From assembly GCA_937914815.1 (NCBI GenBank), contig CALDMI010000092.1, positions 1 to 5,471 of the forward strand: 5,471 bases of DNA, given 5' to 3'. The stretch is from an uncultured Clostridia bacterium (GTDB lineage: Bacteria; Bacillota; Clostridia; Oscillospirales; CAG-272). The notes under the pieces are model-generated. The model had not been told where the DNA came from. It was given only the letters and a program-made list of their open reading frames with translations, and made no database searches. Each line of letters opens with the position of its first letter. Position 1 is the stretch's first letter. Shown here in pieces: positions 1 through 4,606 of the stretch. Made by a program: the position numbers and the translations under genes.

Positions 1-160
1 GAAGCCTGACGGCACCGTGACCGTCGAGATAGTGACGGTCGGCGACCATGTGACCCGCATTTTCGTGTCTTATACGACAGAGAGCGGCGCGAGGGTCGAG
101 ATAAACACTTCCTATTCGTACAACAAGCTCACCCTCACATTCCCCTCCGACGGGCAGTGA
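1..160 (+). CDS. C-terminal end of a secreted lipoprotein paralogue (5' end outside window)
   Basis: The reading frame is open from base 2 to the TGA at 158-160 and gives the last 52 residues of a protein that starts outside the window. The tail reads V-T-V-E-I, then a V-T pair, then S-Y-T-T-x-S-G and a closing Y-S-Y. The same order of beta-strand-like segments ends the next two lipoproteins (VSVEI, VT, RYTS, AG, YSY in the second; VTLVL, ATVALSYTTLSG in the third), so this is very probably the first visible member of a tandem paralogous family. Only 28 bases separate it from the next gene, and there is no terminator between them, so the genes are probably co-transcribed. The signal peptide cannot be seen here. 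Function is unknown; the alternating polar/hydrophobic pattern suggests a beta-rich extracytoplasmic domain. Confidence 0.72.
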   Translation, partial: KPDGTVTVEIVTVGDHVTRIFVSYTTESGARVEINTSYSYNKLTLTFPSDGQ

Positions 161-188
161 GAATCAATGAACTGAAAGGAAGAACAGA

Positions 189-887
189 ATGAAAAAGATA
201 ATTGCACTCTTTCTGCTTTGCGTCTGCGCCTTTTCCTTCGCCGCCTGCAAGAACGACAAAAAGGAAATGACCGTTGATGATCTCGCCGCGATGTATAACG
301 CCAGCGCGCCGACAAAGACGGTAGTGAACACCACCCGTACGATAAAGTCCGAGGAGGACAGCGGAGACGGGCTTGTACTTAACGACACCTACACACTGGT
401 TTCCGGAAAGATAGACGGCTACAACGCCGCCGTGTACACCCATGAGTACGATGAGCTCAGCGAGGTTACCGAGTCCGGCGGAGATGCGATACGGCGCCGC
501 ACCGAGACGCGCGAGTATTACGAGCGCGACGGCTACGGGCTTCGCGTTGACGGCGGAGACTGGAACCCCTCCGGCACGAGCATTATTCCGAGCGCGGGGT
601 CGAACGCCATAAACTTCACCTCTGCGAATGTGACTGATGTAAAGGTCGACGGCACCAATCTTACATTCAAGGTTGCATCCGATAAGGTGAGCGCGGTATT
701 CGGAACCAAGCTCAACATAAACGCAGACTCACAGGGCGTCTCGGTCGAGATAGAGACCGACGGATCGCTCGTAACCTCCGTGACCATAAGATATACGAGC
801 CCTGCCGGCGATGTCATGGGCGAGTGCAATGTGGTTATCAAGGCGGTTTACTCGTACGACCTTGAAATGGTGACGCTTCTGAAGTGA
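189..887 (+). CDS. secreted lipoprotein of unknown function, tandem paralogue
   Basis: This 232-residue protein starts with a lipoprotein signal peptide: MKK, a hydrophobic run to about residue 16, then FAAC with the lipidated cysteine at Cys20. Phe at lipobox position -3 is less usual than Leu but tolerated. The mature part has a short charged linker (KNDKKE), then a domain rich in Thr, Val, Asp and Gly with strand-like alternation and no catalytic motif I recognise. It aligns by eye with the next protein over most of its length: P-T-K-T-V-V-N with P-T-G-A-K-V-V-T-N near the N-terminus, YTHEYDELSEV with YSYEEFVELTE in the middle, and the shared C-terminal strands. The start is supported by AAAGGA at 175-180, 8 bases upstream. 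It should be anchored to the outer face of the cytoplasmic membrane. Of its 12 Ile codons, 8 are ATA. Possible roles (substrate binding, envelope scaffold) are speculation. Confidence 0.87.
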   Translation: MKKIIALFLLCVCAFSFAACKNDKKEMTVDDLAAMYNASAPTKTVVNTTRTIKSEEDSGDGLVLNDTYTLVSGKIDGYNAAVYTHEYDELSEVTESGGDAIRRRTETREYYERDGYGLRVDGGDWNPSGTSIIPSAGSNAINFTSANVTDVKVDGTNLTFKVASDKVSAVFGTKLNINADSQGVSVEIETDGSLVTSVTIRYTSPAGDVMGECNVVIKAVYSYDLEMVTLLK

Positions 888-906
888 TTTCCGGAGGATT
901 GACAAA

Positions 907-1503
907 ATGAAGAAAATTATAGCTTTCGCTCTTGCGATTATATGTGTTTTTGCGGCTGTCTCCTGCTCGACCGAAAACAAGTACAAGGAACAGCTTGACG
1001 CCTTTACCGCGGCTCTCGACAATACGAAACCGACCGGGGCAAAGGTAGTGACTAATTTCCACTCCGACCTTCTCGGCGACCTTGACGGCGAGTTCAATAT
1101 CACCTACAAGGACGACGGCTCGTCCGAGATAGCTTACAGCTATGAGGAGTTCGTAGAGCTTACGGAAAACCCGACGAGTGAGGACGTGAAGAAGACCTAC
1201 ACCGGCACCGTTACCGTTGACAAGAACGGTAAGTATACCGACGGCGACAGCCTTAACGGCACTGCGGCGGCAGCCACGGGACTTAAGATAAACCTCGCCG
1301 GAAAGCTTACCGTAAAGAACGCATCGAACACCGCCATTACCATTTTCGTAAAGGCGGAGAACACAAAGGATGTTATCGGCACAGAGCTTGAAAACGATGT
1401 AACTCTCGTCCTCACAAAGGCAAACGACATGATAGCAACCGTCGCGCTCAGCTACACGACGCTCAGCGGCGATGTGCTCATCTCCTGCGCATATAACTTC
1501 TGA
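907..1503 (+). CDS. secreted lipoprotein of unknown function, tandem paralogue
   Basis: This 198-residue protein has a signal peptide beginning MKKIIAF, very close to that of its neighbour (MKKIIAL), and a lipobox AVSC with lipidated Cys20 at the same position. The mature domain carries the same landmarks as the upstream protein (PTGAKVVTN, then YSYEEFVELTE, then the closing strands VTLVL and VALSYTTLSGDV) but stops about 35 residues earlier, ending AYNF. It lacks the longer C-terminal strand and tail of the 232-residue paralogue. Ribosome binding site GGAGG at 893-897 lies 9 bases before the ATG. Only 19 bases separate it from the preceding gene, so the two are almost certainly in one operon, and this is the last gene before the terminator at 1584. 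Duplication followed by divergence is the simplest explanation. No enzymatic motif is seen and I do not recognise a named family. Confidence 0.87.
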   Translation: MKKIIAFALAIICVFAAVSCSTENKYKEQLDAFTAALDNTKPTGAKVVTNFHSDLLGDLDGEFNITYKDDGSSEIAYSYEEFVELTENPTSEDVKKTYTGTVTVDKNGKYTDGDSLNGTAAAATGLKINLAGKLTVKNASNTAITIFVKAENTKDVIGTELENDVTLVLTKANDMIATVALSYTTLSGDVLISCAYNF

Positions 1504-1505
1504 TG

Positions 1506-1580
1506 ACTCCGGTAACACGGAGTATAGGACGCTCCGGTCTTACGGAGCATGAGGCGCTCTGACTGACCGGAGATAAATAA
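1506..1580 (+). repeat. three tandem 25-bp hairpin units in the 3' UTR of the lipoprotein operon
   Basis: Units start at 1506, 1531 and 1556, exactly 25 bases apart. Unit 1 folds as ACTCCG (1506-1511), a 6-base loop and CGGAGT (1518-1523). Unit 2 folds as GCTCCG (1531-1536), a 6-base loop and CGGAGC (1543-1548). Unit 3 folds as CTCTG (1557-1561), a 6-base loop and CGGAG (1568-1572) with one G-T wobble. The outer A-T pair of unit 1 is a G-C pair in unit 2, which is a compensatory change, while loops and linkers differ. They sit between the last stop codon and the terminator, so they would lie in the 3' end of the operon transcript. Roles in mRNA stability or protein binding are inference. Confidence 0.7.
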
Positions 1581-1583
1581 ATC

Positions 1584-1616
1584 GGGTCTCCCGCATTTGC
1601 GGGGGACCCTGTTTTT
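1584..1616 (+). terminator. intrinsic terminator shared by convergent genes
   Basis: GGGTCTCCCGC (1584-1594) pairs with GCGGGGGACCC (1599-1609) as an 11-bp stem with one G-T wobble and a 4-base ATTT loop. TGTTTTT follows on the plus strand. Read on the minus strand the same stem is followed by GATTTATTTA, so it probably also ends the convergent lipoprotein gene at 1745-2194, for which no nearer terminator is evident. Confidence 0.9.
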
Positions 1617-1744
1617 AGTTCTTTGAAAATTTTCTCTGTTCCGGGTTCTTTTGAGGCATTTTCCCGGCGTTGCATTTCCGGCGCAGTTGTGTCGCCGCGC
1701 GGCACCGCTTTGAAAGCGGAGGCGGGAGGGCGGCAGCCGGAGCT

Positions 1745-2194
1745 TTAAGAAAAATTATATCCGAGGAGTTTTGCGCAGGCATCTGATGTGACCGAGACCA
1801 CCGTGTCGCCGAACACGGCATATTTTTCACCGTCCCGTGCGCCGCGCCCTTTTGCATATTTTATAAAGTTTGCGGCTTCGTCCTCACTTGAAAACTGAGT
1901 CATTGTGCACCCGCCGAAGTCGTCGCCCTCTGTGCCGACCGATTTTGAATAGGCGGCATAGCGTACTATCTTCGCGGTGAAGGAATAGCCTGTTTGGGCG
2001 TACTGGTCATTCAGATATTCGGAGTAGGGGAGGCACTCGGTCTCGCCTTCGGCAGAGCTGTAGAGCTCGTATCCCGCCTTTATGAGCTTCTTCTCGTCCC
2101 GGCTCCATGAGAAGCCGCCACAGGATGAGAGGAGCAGCGCCGCGAGGGTGAAGAAGAGCGCGGCGACGGCTGTTATTCTTTTCGTTTTCGACAT
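1745..2194 (-). CDS. small secreted lipoprotein of unknown function
   Basis: This 149-residue protein starts MSKTKR, followed by a hydrophobic segment (about residues 7-21) and a canonical lipobox LSSC with lipidated Cys25. The mature part of about 125 residues has a Gly-Gly and aromatic linker, a helix-like charged stretch (DEKKLIKAGYELY, about 33-45), two further cysteines at 96 and 140, and a C-terminal FSSEDEAANFIKYA helix followed by VFGDTVVSVTSD strands and a closing LLGYNF. I do not recognise a named family. It does not share the landmarks of the three plus-strand lipoproteins. An upstream in-frame ATG would add 44 residues, but that extension crosses the 14-bp repeat array and would bury the signal peptide, so the start with GAGGA six bases upstream is preferred. 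The gene converges on the operon ending at 1503. No convincing promoter is seen upstream. Confidence 0.82.
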   Translation of the reverse strand: MSKTKRITAVAALFFTLAALLLSSCGGFSWSRDEKKLIKAGYELYSSAEGETECLPYSEYLNDQYAQTGYSFTAKIVRYAAYSKSVGTEGDDFGGCTMTQFSSEDEAANFIKYAKGRGARDGEKYAVFGDTVVSVTSDACAKLLGYNFS

Positions 2195-2200
2195 TTTTTG

Positions 2201-2205
2201 TCCTC
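2201..2205 (-). promoter_or_regulatory. ribosome binding site fixing the start of the small lipoprotein
   Basis: GAGGA on the minus strand lies 6 bases before the ATG at 2194-2192. It supports the 149-residue reading, in which the signal peptide is N-terminal, over the longer in-frame start at 2326. Confidence 0.75.
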
Positions 2206-2238
2206 GATTTCTGTGTAATTGTCCCGTTGACAGGGGAG

Positions 2239-2332
2239 GCGCACGGGGAGATGTGCACCGGGAAAGGTGCACCGGGAAAGGCGCGCCGCAAGAAATACAC
2301 CGGAAAATGCACCGTGAGAGGCACATCGCGCG
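2239..2332. repeat. degenerate 14-bp tandem repeat array, about seven units
   Basis: Two perfect tandem copies of GTGCACCGGGAAAG lie at 2253-2266 and 2267-2280. They are flanked in phase by diverged copies at 2239-2252 (about 10 of 14 bases match), 2281-2294 (about 8 of 14) and 2295-2308 (about 10 of 14), then two 12-base copies at 2309-2320 and 2321-2332. The 14-base period is not a multiple of three, which argues against coding. The array lies between the tRNA terminator and the start of the small lipoprotein gene, so it falls in that gene's upstream region. Confidence 0.7.
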
Positions 2333-2361
2333 GCTCGCCGGGGGGCGTTTTTGCGGTGAAA

Positions 2362-2397
2362 CAAAAAATAAATCCCGGCAGTGAATACTACCGGGAT
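2362..2397 (-). terminator. intrinsic terminator of the tRNA gene
   Basis: On the minus strand ATCCCGGTAG and CTGCCGGGAT form a 10-bp stem with one T-G wobble and a 6-base loop (bases 2372-2397). A T-rich run, TTATTTTTTG, follows at 2371-2362. It begins only four bases beyond the encoded CCA end of the tRNA and would separate tRNA transcription from the downstream lipoprotein gene. Confidence 0.9.
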
Positions 2398-2400
2398 ATG

Positions 2401-2477
2401 TGGTGGACCATCTAGGACTCGAACCTAGGACCGACCGGTTATGAGCCGGTAGCTCTAACCAACTGAGCTAATGGTCC
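2401..2477 (-). tRNA. tRNA with anticodon CAT: tRNA-Met by anticodon, possibly lysidine-type tRNA-Ile2
   Basis: The minus strand folds into a complete cloverleaf. The acceptor arms are GGACCAT (2477-2471) and ATGGTCC (2411-2405). The D stem is GCTC/GAGC with an AGTTGGTTA loop. The anticodon stem is ACCGG/CCGGT with loop CTCATAA (anticodon at 2443-2441), the variable loop is CGGTC, and the T stem is CTAGG/CCTAG with TTCGAGT. The discriminator base is A (2404) and CCA is encoded (2403-2401). The body is 74 bases. The regular D loop and the paired position 1-72 exclude initiator tRNA. The acceptor has C4-G69 and C5-G68, pairs reported as TilS determinants of E. coli tRNA-Ile2 and, as I recall, absent from the E. 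coli and Bacillus elongator Met tRNAs. It may therefore be modified at the anticodon to read AUA as Ile. Met versus Ile2 is not settled by sequence reading alone. Confidence 0.95.
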
Positions 2478-2490
2478 TTCCAAAGTGACT

Positions 2491-2519
2491 ATCATATTAT
2501 AGCAGATAAATGTGAACAA
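2491..2519 (-). promoter_or_regulatory. candidate promoter of the tRNA gene
   Basis: On the minus strand TTGTTC (2519-2514) and TATGAT (2496-2491) are separated by 17 bases. A perfect TATAAT also overlaps at 2501-2496 but has no good -35 at the right distance. The -10 ends 13 bases before the mature tRNA 5' end, which allows a very short leader. Confidence 0.55.
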
Positions 2520-2632
2520 TTCGTGCTGAAAATATGAATAAAATATTAATTAAAGCATTGAGCACAGAAAAAATAATAATTTTTTCGGGTAAAGCGGAAT
2601 GACGCGCAATAATTTGTTCGCTATTTATTATT

Positions 2633-2646
2633 AAAATGTACATTTT
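2633..2646. promoter_or_regulatory. 14-bp perfect palindrome upstream of the ydbC promoter (possible operator)
   Basis: AAAATGTACATTTT is a perfect inverted repeat with no spacer. It ends 13 bases before the -35 element of the ydbC promoter, in an AT-rich spacer between divergent genes. The position suits an activator or repressor dimer. Chance occurrence in AT-rich DNA is possible. Confidence 0.4.
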
Positions 2647-2659
2647 TTTGTGTTTTCTG

Positions 2660-2688
2660 TTGACATTTACCGAAAAACATGGTATCAT
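2660..2688 (+). promoter_or_regulatory. sigma-A-type promoter of the ydbC-family gene
   Basis: A perfect -35 TTGACA (2660-2665) and a -10 TATCAT (2683-2688) are separated by the optimal 17 bases, with AT-rich sequence upstream. Transcription would start near 2695, giving a leader of about 55 bases. Confidence 0.82.
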
Positions 2689-2702
2689 GTATATAAGTAT
2701 AG

Positions 2703-2722
2703 ATATATAGATAGCTATATAT
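2703..2722 (+). promoter_or_regulatory. hairpin in the ydbC leader
   Basis: ATATATAG (2703-2710) and CTATATAT (2715-2722) form a perfect 8-bp stem with an ATAG loop. It lies between the predicted transcription start and the AAGGAGG ribosome binding site (2734-2740). All pairs but one are A-T, so it would melt easily. A stability or temperature role is speculation. Confidence 0.5.
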
Positions 2723-2750
2723 TTATTTATTTTAAGGAGGCACTCGGAAA

Positions 2751-2975
2751 ATGCCTGAAATCAAATACGAGGTTGTCGATAAGATAGGTGTTGTGAGCGA
2801 GGGGAGCAACGGCTGGAACAAGGAGCTCAATCTCATAAGCTGGAACGACAGAGAGCCTGTATACGACATCCGTACATGGTCTCCCGACCATGAGAAAATG
2901 GGCAAGGGCGTTACCGTTACGGTAGCGGAGGCAAAGGCGCTTCGCGATATGCTCAACAAGCTCAATCTCGACTGA
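2751..2975 (+). CDS. ydbC: PC4/YdbC-family single-stranded DNA-binding protein
   Basis: This 74-residue protein matches the YdbC branch of the PC4 (transcriptional coactivator p15) family, a small ssDNA/RNA-binding fold of a curved four-stranded sheet plus one helix that works as a dimer. Family-typical features are the opening EIKYEVVDKIGVVSE strands, KELNLISWN, the core YDIRTWSPDHEKMGKG (about residues 38-53), T-V-T-V and a C-terminal helix ending MLNKLNL (about 58-73). Basic and aromatic residues in KELNLISWN and RTW are likely nucleic-acid contacts. Length is normal for the family. The ATG is preceded by AAGGAGG ten bases upstream. The gene is monocistronic, with its own near-consensus promoter and a downstream terminator, which suggests good expression. 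Known members bind ssDNA with little sequence preference; the physiological role in bacteria is poorly defined. The gene symbol follows the lactococcal homologue. Confidence 0.9.
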   Translation: MPEIKYEVVDKIGVVSEGSNGWNKELNLISWNDREPVYDIRTWSPDHEKMGKGVTVTVAEAKALRDMLNKLNLD

Positions 2976-2999
2976 CGGTCGACGCTGTTATAGACTGCC

Positions 3000-3084
3000 A
3001 ACCGCGTATATCTCGCGGTTCCGGATGCGGGGACGGCTTTTCGCAGGGGGCGTTTTGCCCATAAAGTAATGCGGCTTTGCGCAT
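3000..3084 (+). other. series of small stem-loops downstream of ydbC
   Basis: Three short hairpins lie between the ydbC stop and its terminator: AACCGCG/CGCGGTT (3000-3020, 7 bp), GGGC/GCCC around GTTTT (3048-3060, 4 bp), and ATGCG/CGCAT (3069-3084, 5 bp). None has a T-tract of its own. They would form a structured 3' UTR. The last two are short enough to be chance. Confidence 0.35.
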
Positions 3085-3110
3085 GCAATACATAAAGAAA
3101 TACCCGCACG

Positions 3111-3144
3111 CGGTCGGAGCACAGGCTCCGGCCGTTTTGCTTTT
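3111..3144 (+). terminator. intrinsic terminator downstream of ydbC
   Basis: CGGTCGGAGC (3111-3120) pairs with GCTCCGGCCG (3125-3134) as a 10-bp stem with one wobble and an ACAG loop, followed by TTTTGCTTTT. It lies 135 bases past the ydbC stop and points at the convergent metallopeptidase gene. The minus-strand tail is less T-rich, so termination in that direction is doubtful. Confidence 0.82.
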
Positions 3145-3220
3145 CCGCCGCGGCTGTATTCTTCCCGCCGGGCGCACCGGGGTTCATCGCATGTTTTTCG
3201 GTCGCAGTGCTCGGCGACTT

Positions 3221-4114
3221 TTATCTCACATTTTCCGGTGTGCTGTTCAGAAGCTTCTTTATCTCCCGCCAGTGCGGCATATATCTGTCAAGATGTGCCT
3301 TGAAGAGCGCACCGTGGTCTGGGTAGCGGAGGTGCGAGAGCTCATGGAGTATCACGTAATCGACGCAGACCGGGGGCTTTGCCGCGAGCGTCAGCGACAT
3401 GGCTATCCGCCCGGTTTTTGTATTGCAGGTGCCATAGCGTGTATGCATATCCCGTATTATTACCGATGTCGGGTGCAAGCCCGTCATCTCTTCAAATACC
3501 GGGAACCTTTCGGCAAGCCGCTTTGCGAGTTGCTCTTTCAGCAGCTTATCGAGCGCCGCGCGGCGTAGCGCGGTATCGGTCCCCTCCGGGACTGTCATAA
3601 CTATTTTTCCGGGGTAGAGCGAGACGCGCAGCCGCCCGCGCTTTACGGTCTCCTCCGGCGCGCTGTCACTGCCGCGCTTACCTGCCTCTGTCGCCTTTTC
3701 GATCGTCATGCCAGCCATTATGCCTGATGCCGCCGATATCGCCGGTGCCGCGCCTCCTGACGCCATTGTCGGCGCTTTTGTGCCTGCGCTCACGCTTGAC
3801 TTTATGCCCGCCGCGCTCGTCGCCGCCGTCGCATCTGCCGCAATTACGGTGAGCCGCCGCGCGACCCCTTCGACAAAGACGATCTCTCCGTCAGAGCAGG
3901 TGAGGGGGGCGAGCGGAGCACGCGCGGAGAGCTTTTCCCGGCTCTTTTCTATCCATGCGCGCTTTTCCGTGAGAAACGCGGCAATGGTCGTCTCCGGCAT
4001 GGCGTATGGAGCACTTATCCGTATCTCTCCCGCGGGCGGCATTATCCGTACCGAAAGATTTTTTACCCTCTTGCGGATAAGCTCAACCTCAAATCCGGCT
4101 ATGTTTGTTTTCAT
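3221..4114 (-). CDS. YgjP/DUF45-type M48-like zinc metallopeptidase with low-complexity insertion
   Basis: This 297-residue protein is a predicted zinc-dependent peptidase of the YgjP-like (DUF45, M48/SprT-related) family. The N-terminal part (about residues 5-65) has the family pattern: VKNLSVRIMPPAGEIRISAP followed by a helix with WIEKSREKL. The C-terminal catalytic part has RDMHTRYGTCNTKTGRI (221-237), then HELSH at 257-261 with His257 and His261 as zinc ligands and Glu258 as general base, the third ligand probably His267 in YPDHG, and the closing MPHWREIK. No signal peptide or membrane segment is seen, so it is probably cytoplasmic. Family members are usually near 230-240 residues. The extra length is an Ala/Ser/Thr/Gly-rich stretch at about 92-160 between two strands, with no frame break. 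AGAGGTG five bases upstream supports the start. Physiological substrates are unknown. Confidence 0.9.
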   Translation of the reverse strand: MKTNIAGFEVELIRKRVKNLSVRIMPPAGEIRISAPYAMPETTIAAFLTEKRAWIEKSREKLSARAPLAPLTCSDGEIVFVEGVARRLTVIAADATAATSAAGIKSSVSAGTKAPTMASGGAAPAISAASGIMAGMTIEKATEAGKRGSDSAPEETVKRGRLRVSLYPGKIVMTVPEGTDTALRRAALDKLLKEQLAKRLAERFPVFEEMTGLHPTSVIIRDMHTRYGTCNTKTGRIAMSLTLAAKPPVCVDYVILHELSHLRYPDHGALFKAHLDRYMPHWREIKKLLNSTPENVR

Positions 4115-4172
4115 TCGCCCACCTCTTTTTGTTTGCGGTTTTATAATGATTTACAGCTCGCTTTTTTTATAT

Positions 4173-4240
4173 TCGGCAGAAAATCGCAGCCGGCAAGAAA
4201 TCACAACCGCAGAAAATTTATAACCGACAGAAAAATCCCG
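4173..4240. repeat. degenerate 17-bp tandem repeat, four units
   Basis: Four units start at 4173, 4190, 4207 and 4224, exactly 17 bases apart. Each begins (T/C)CG followed by a CAGAAAA-like core and an AT-rich tail: CGGCAGAAAATC, CCGGCAAGAAATC, CCGCAGAAAATTT and CCGACAGAAAAATC. Neighbouring units match at roughly 10-12 of 17 positions. The array lies upstream of the metallopeptidase start. Its last unit supplies the left part of the terminator at 4230. Confidence 0.55.
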
Positions 4241-4261
4241 CACCGGAGCGCGGGATTTTTC
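4230..4261 (-). terminator. intrinsic terminator of the parA operon (bidirectional sequence)
   Basis: GAAAAATCCCGC (4230-4241) and GCGGGATTTTTC (4250-4261) form a perfect 12-bp stem with an 8-base loop. A GC-rich top and an A/T-rich base give a T-run on either strand. On the minus strand it begins six bases past the stop codon of the small Lys/Ala-rich protein and separates that operon from the metallopeptidase gene. Confidence 0.9.
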
Positions 4262-4267
4262 TATGCA

Positions 4268-4606
4268 TCAAAGCAGGAAATAGGGCATATCCTCGCCGAG
4301 GGAGACGCGGTTCTCGTTCTCCGGCGCGGCGGGCTTTTTCTCTATAACCTTTTCCATGACCTCGGGCGAGAGAGCCGAGATAACCCCGGTGTTGACTGCC
4401 GCGGGCGCGCTCACAGCGCTGTTCTGCGCCTTTGCCGCCTTGCTGTTCTTTGCGGGGACTGTCTTTGCCTTTTCCGCTTTTTTTGCCGTCTCTGCGGCTA
4501 CTGCCGCTTTTGTGCTCTTCACTGTCACATTCTTCTTTTCTTCGGGCGCCGCCGCCTTTTCGTTGGCTTTTGCGGCGCGGGCTATACTGCTTTTACCTAT
4601 CGGCAT
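4268..4606 (-). CDS. small Lys/Ala-rich protein translationally coupled to ParA (candidate ParB-like partner)
   Basis: This 112-residue protein has three visible parts. A basic N-terminus, MPIGKSSIARAAKA, is followed by a Lys/Ala/Glu-rich low-complexity stretch (about 15-70) likely to be flexible or helical. After that comes a predicted helix, ISALSPEVMEKVIEKK (about 76-91), and an ordered-looking tail RVSLGEDMPYFLL. The defined ends around a loose linker suggest short binding motifs. The start overlaps the end of the ParA gene by 14 bases, with AAAGGAG at 4623-4617 inside the ParA coding region, so translation is probably coupled. Genes beside ParA ATPases often encode the DNA-bound partner that stimulates ATP hydrolysis through a basic N-terminal peptide, and this N-terminus would fit. 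No helix-turn-helix or ParB nuclease-like domain is visible, so the role is inference. The reading frame itself is well supported by the overlap, ribosome binding site and terminator. Confidence 0.8.
   Translation of the reverse strand: MPIGKSSIARAAKANEKAAAPEEKKNVTVKSTKAAVAAETAKKAEKAKTVPAKNSKAAKAQNSAVSAPAAVNTGVISALSPEVMEKVIEKKPAAPENENRVSLGEDMPYFLL

Noticed and set aside
838..1518. 226-residue open frame on the minus strand
   Set aside because: It is antisense to the third lipoprotein, has no recognisable motif, and overlaps two genes with good ribosome binding sites and signal peptides.
1694..1719. Palindrome GCCGCGCGGC and hairpin CCGCTTT/AAAGCGG downstream of the small lipoprotein
   Set aside because: Neither is followed by a T-tract on the minus strand, and the hairpin loop is a single base unless inner pairs open. 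Probably chance in GC-rich DNA.
1615..1857. 80-residue open frame on the minus strand
   Set aside because: It overlaps the small lipoprotein in another frame and runs through the convergent spacer. Composition is random-looking and no start signal is seen.
2195..2326. Longer in-frame start for the minus-strand lipoprotein, adding 44 residues (MCLSRC...)
   Set aside because: The extension translates the 14-bp repeat array, whose period is not a multiple of three, and would bury a clear signal peptide. A ribosome binding site supports the start at 2194.
2239..2332. CRISPR array
   Set aside because: Units are contiguous 12-14 bp copies without unique spacers, and no cas gene is present.
2567..2586. 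GAAAAAAT/ATTTTTTC inverted repeat between the tRNA and ydbC
   Set aside because: It resembles a weak terminator, but no transcript is predicted to end there, and AT-rich DNA yields such pairings easily.
3708..4223. 171-residue open frame on the plus strand
   Set aside because: It lies mostly opposite the metallopeptidase, whose motifs are unambiguous. Its Ala-rich start mirrors the low-complexity insertion, and it runs through the repeat spacer.
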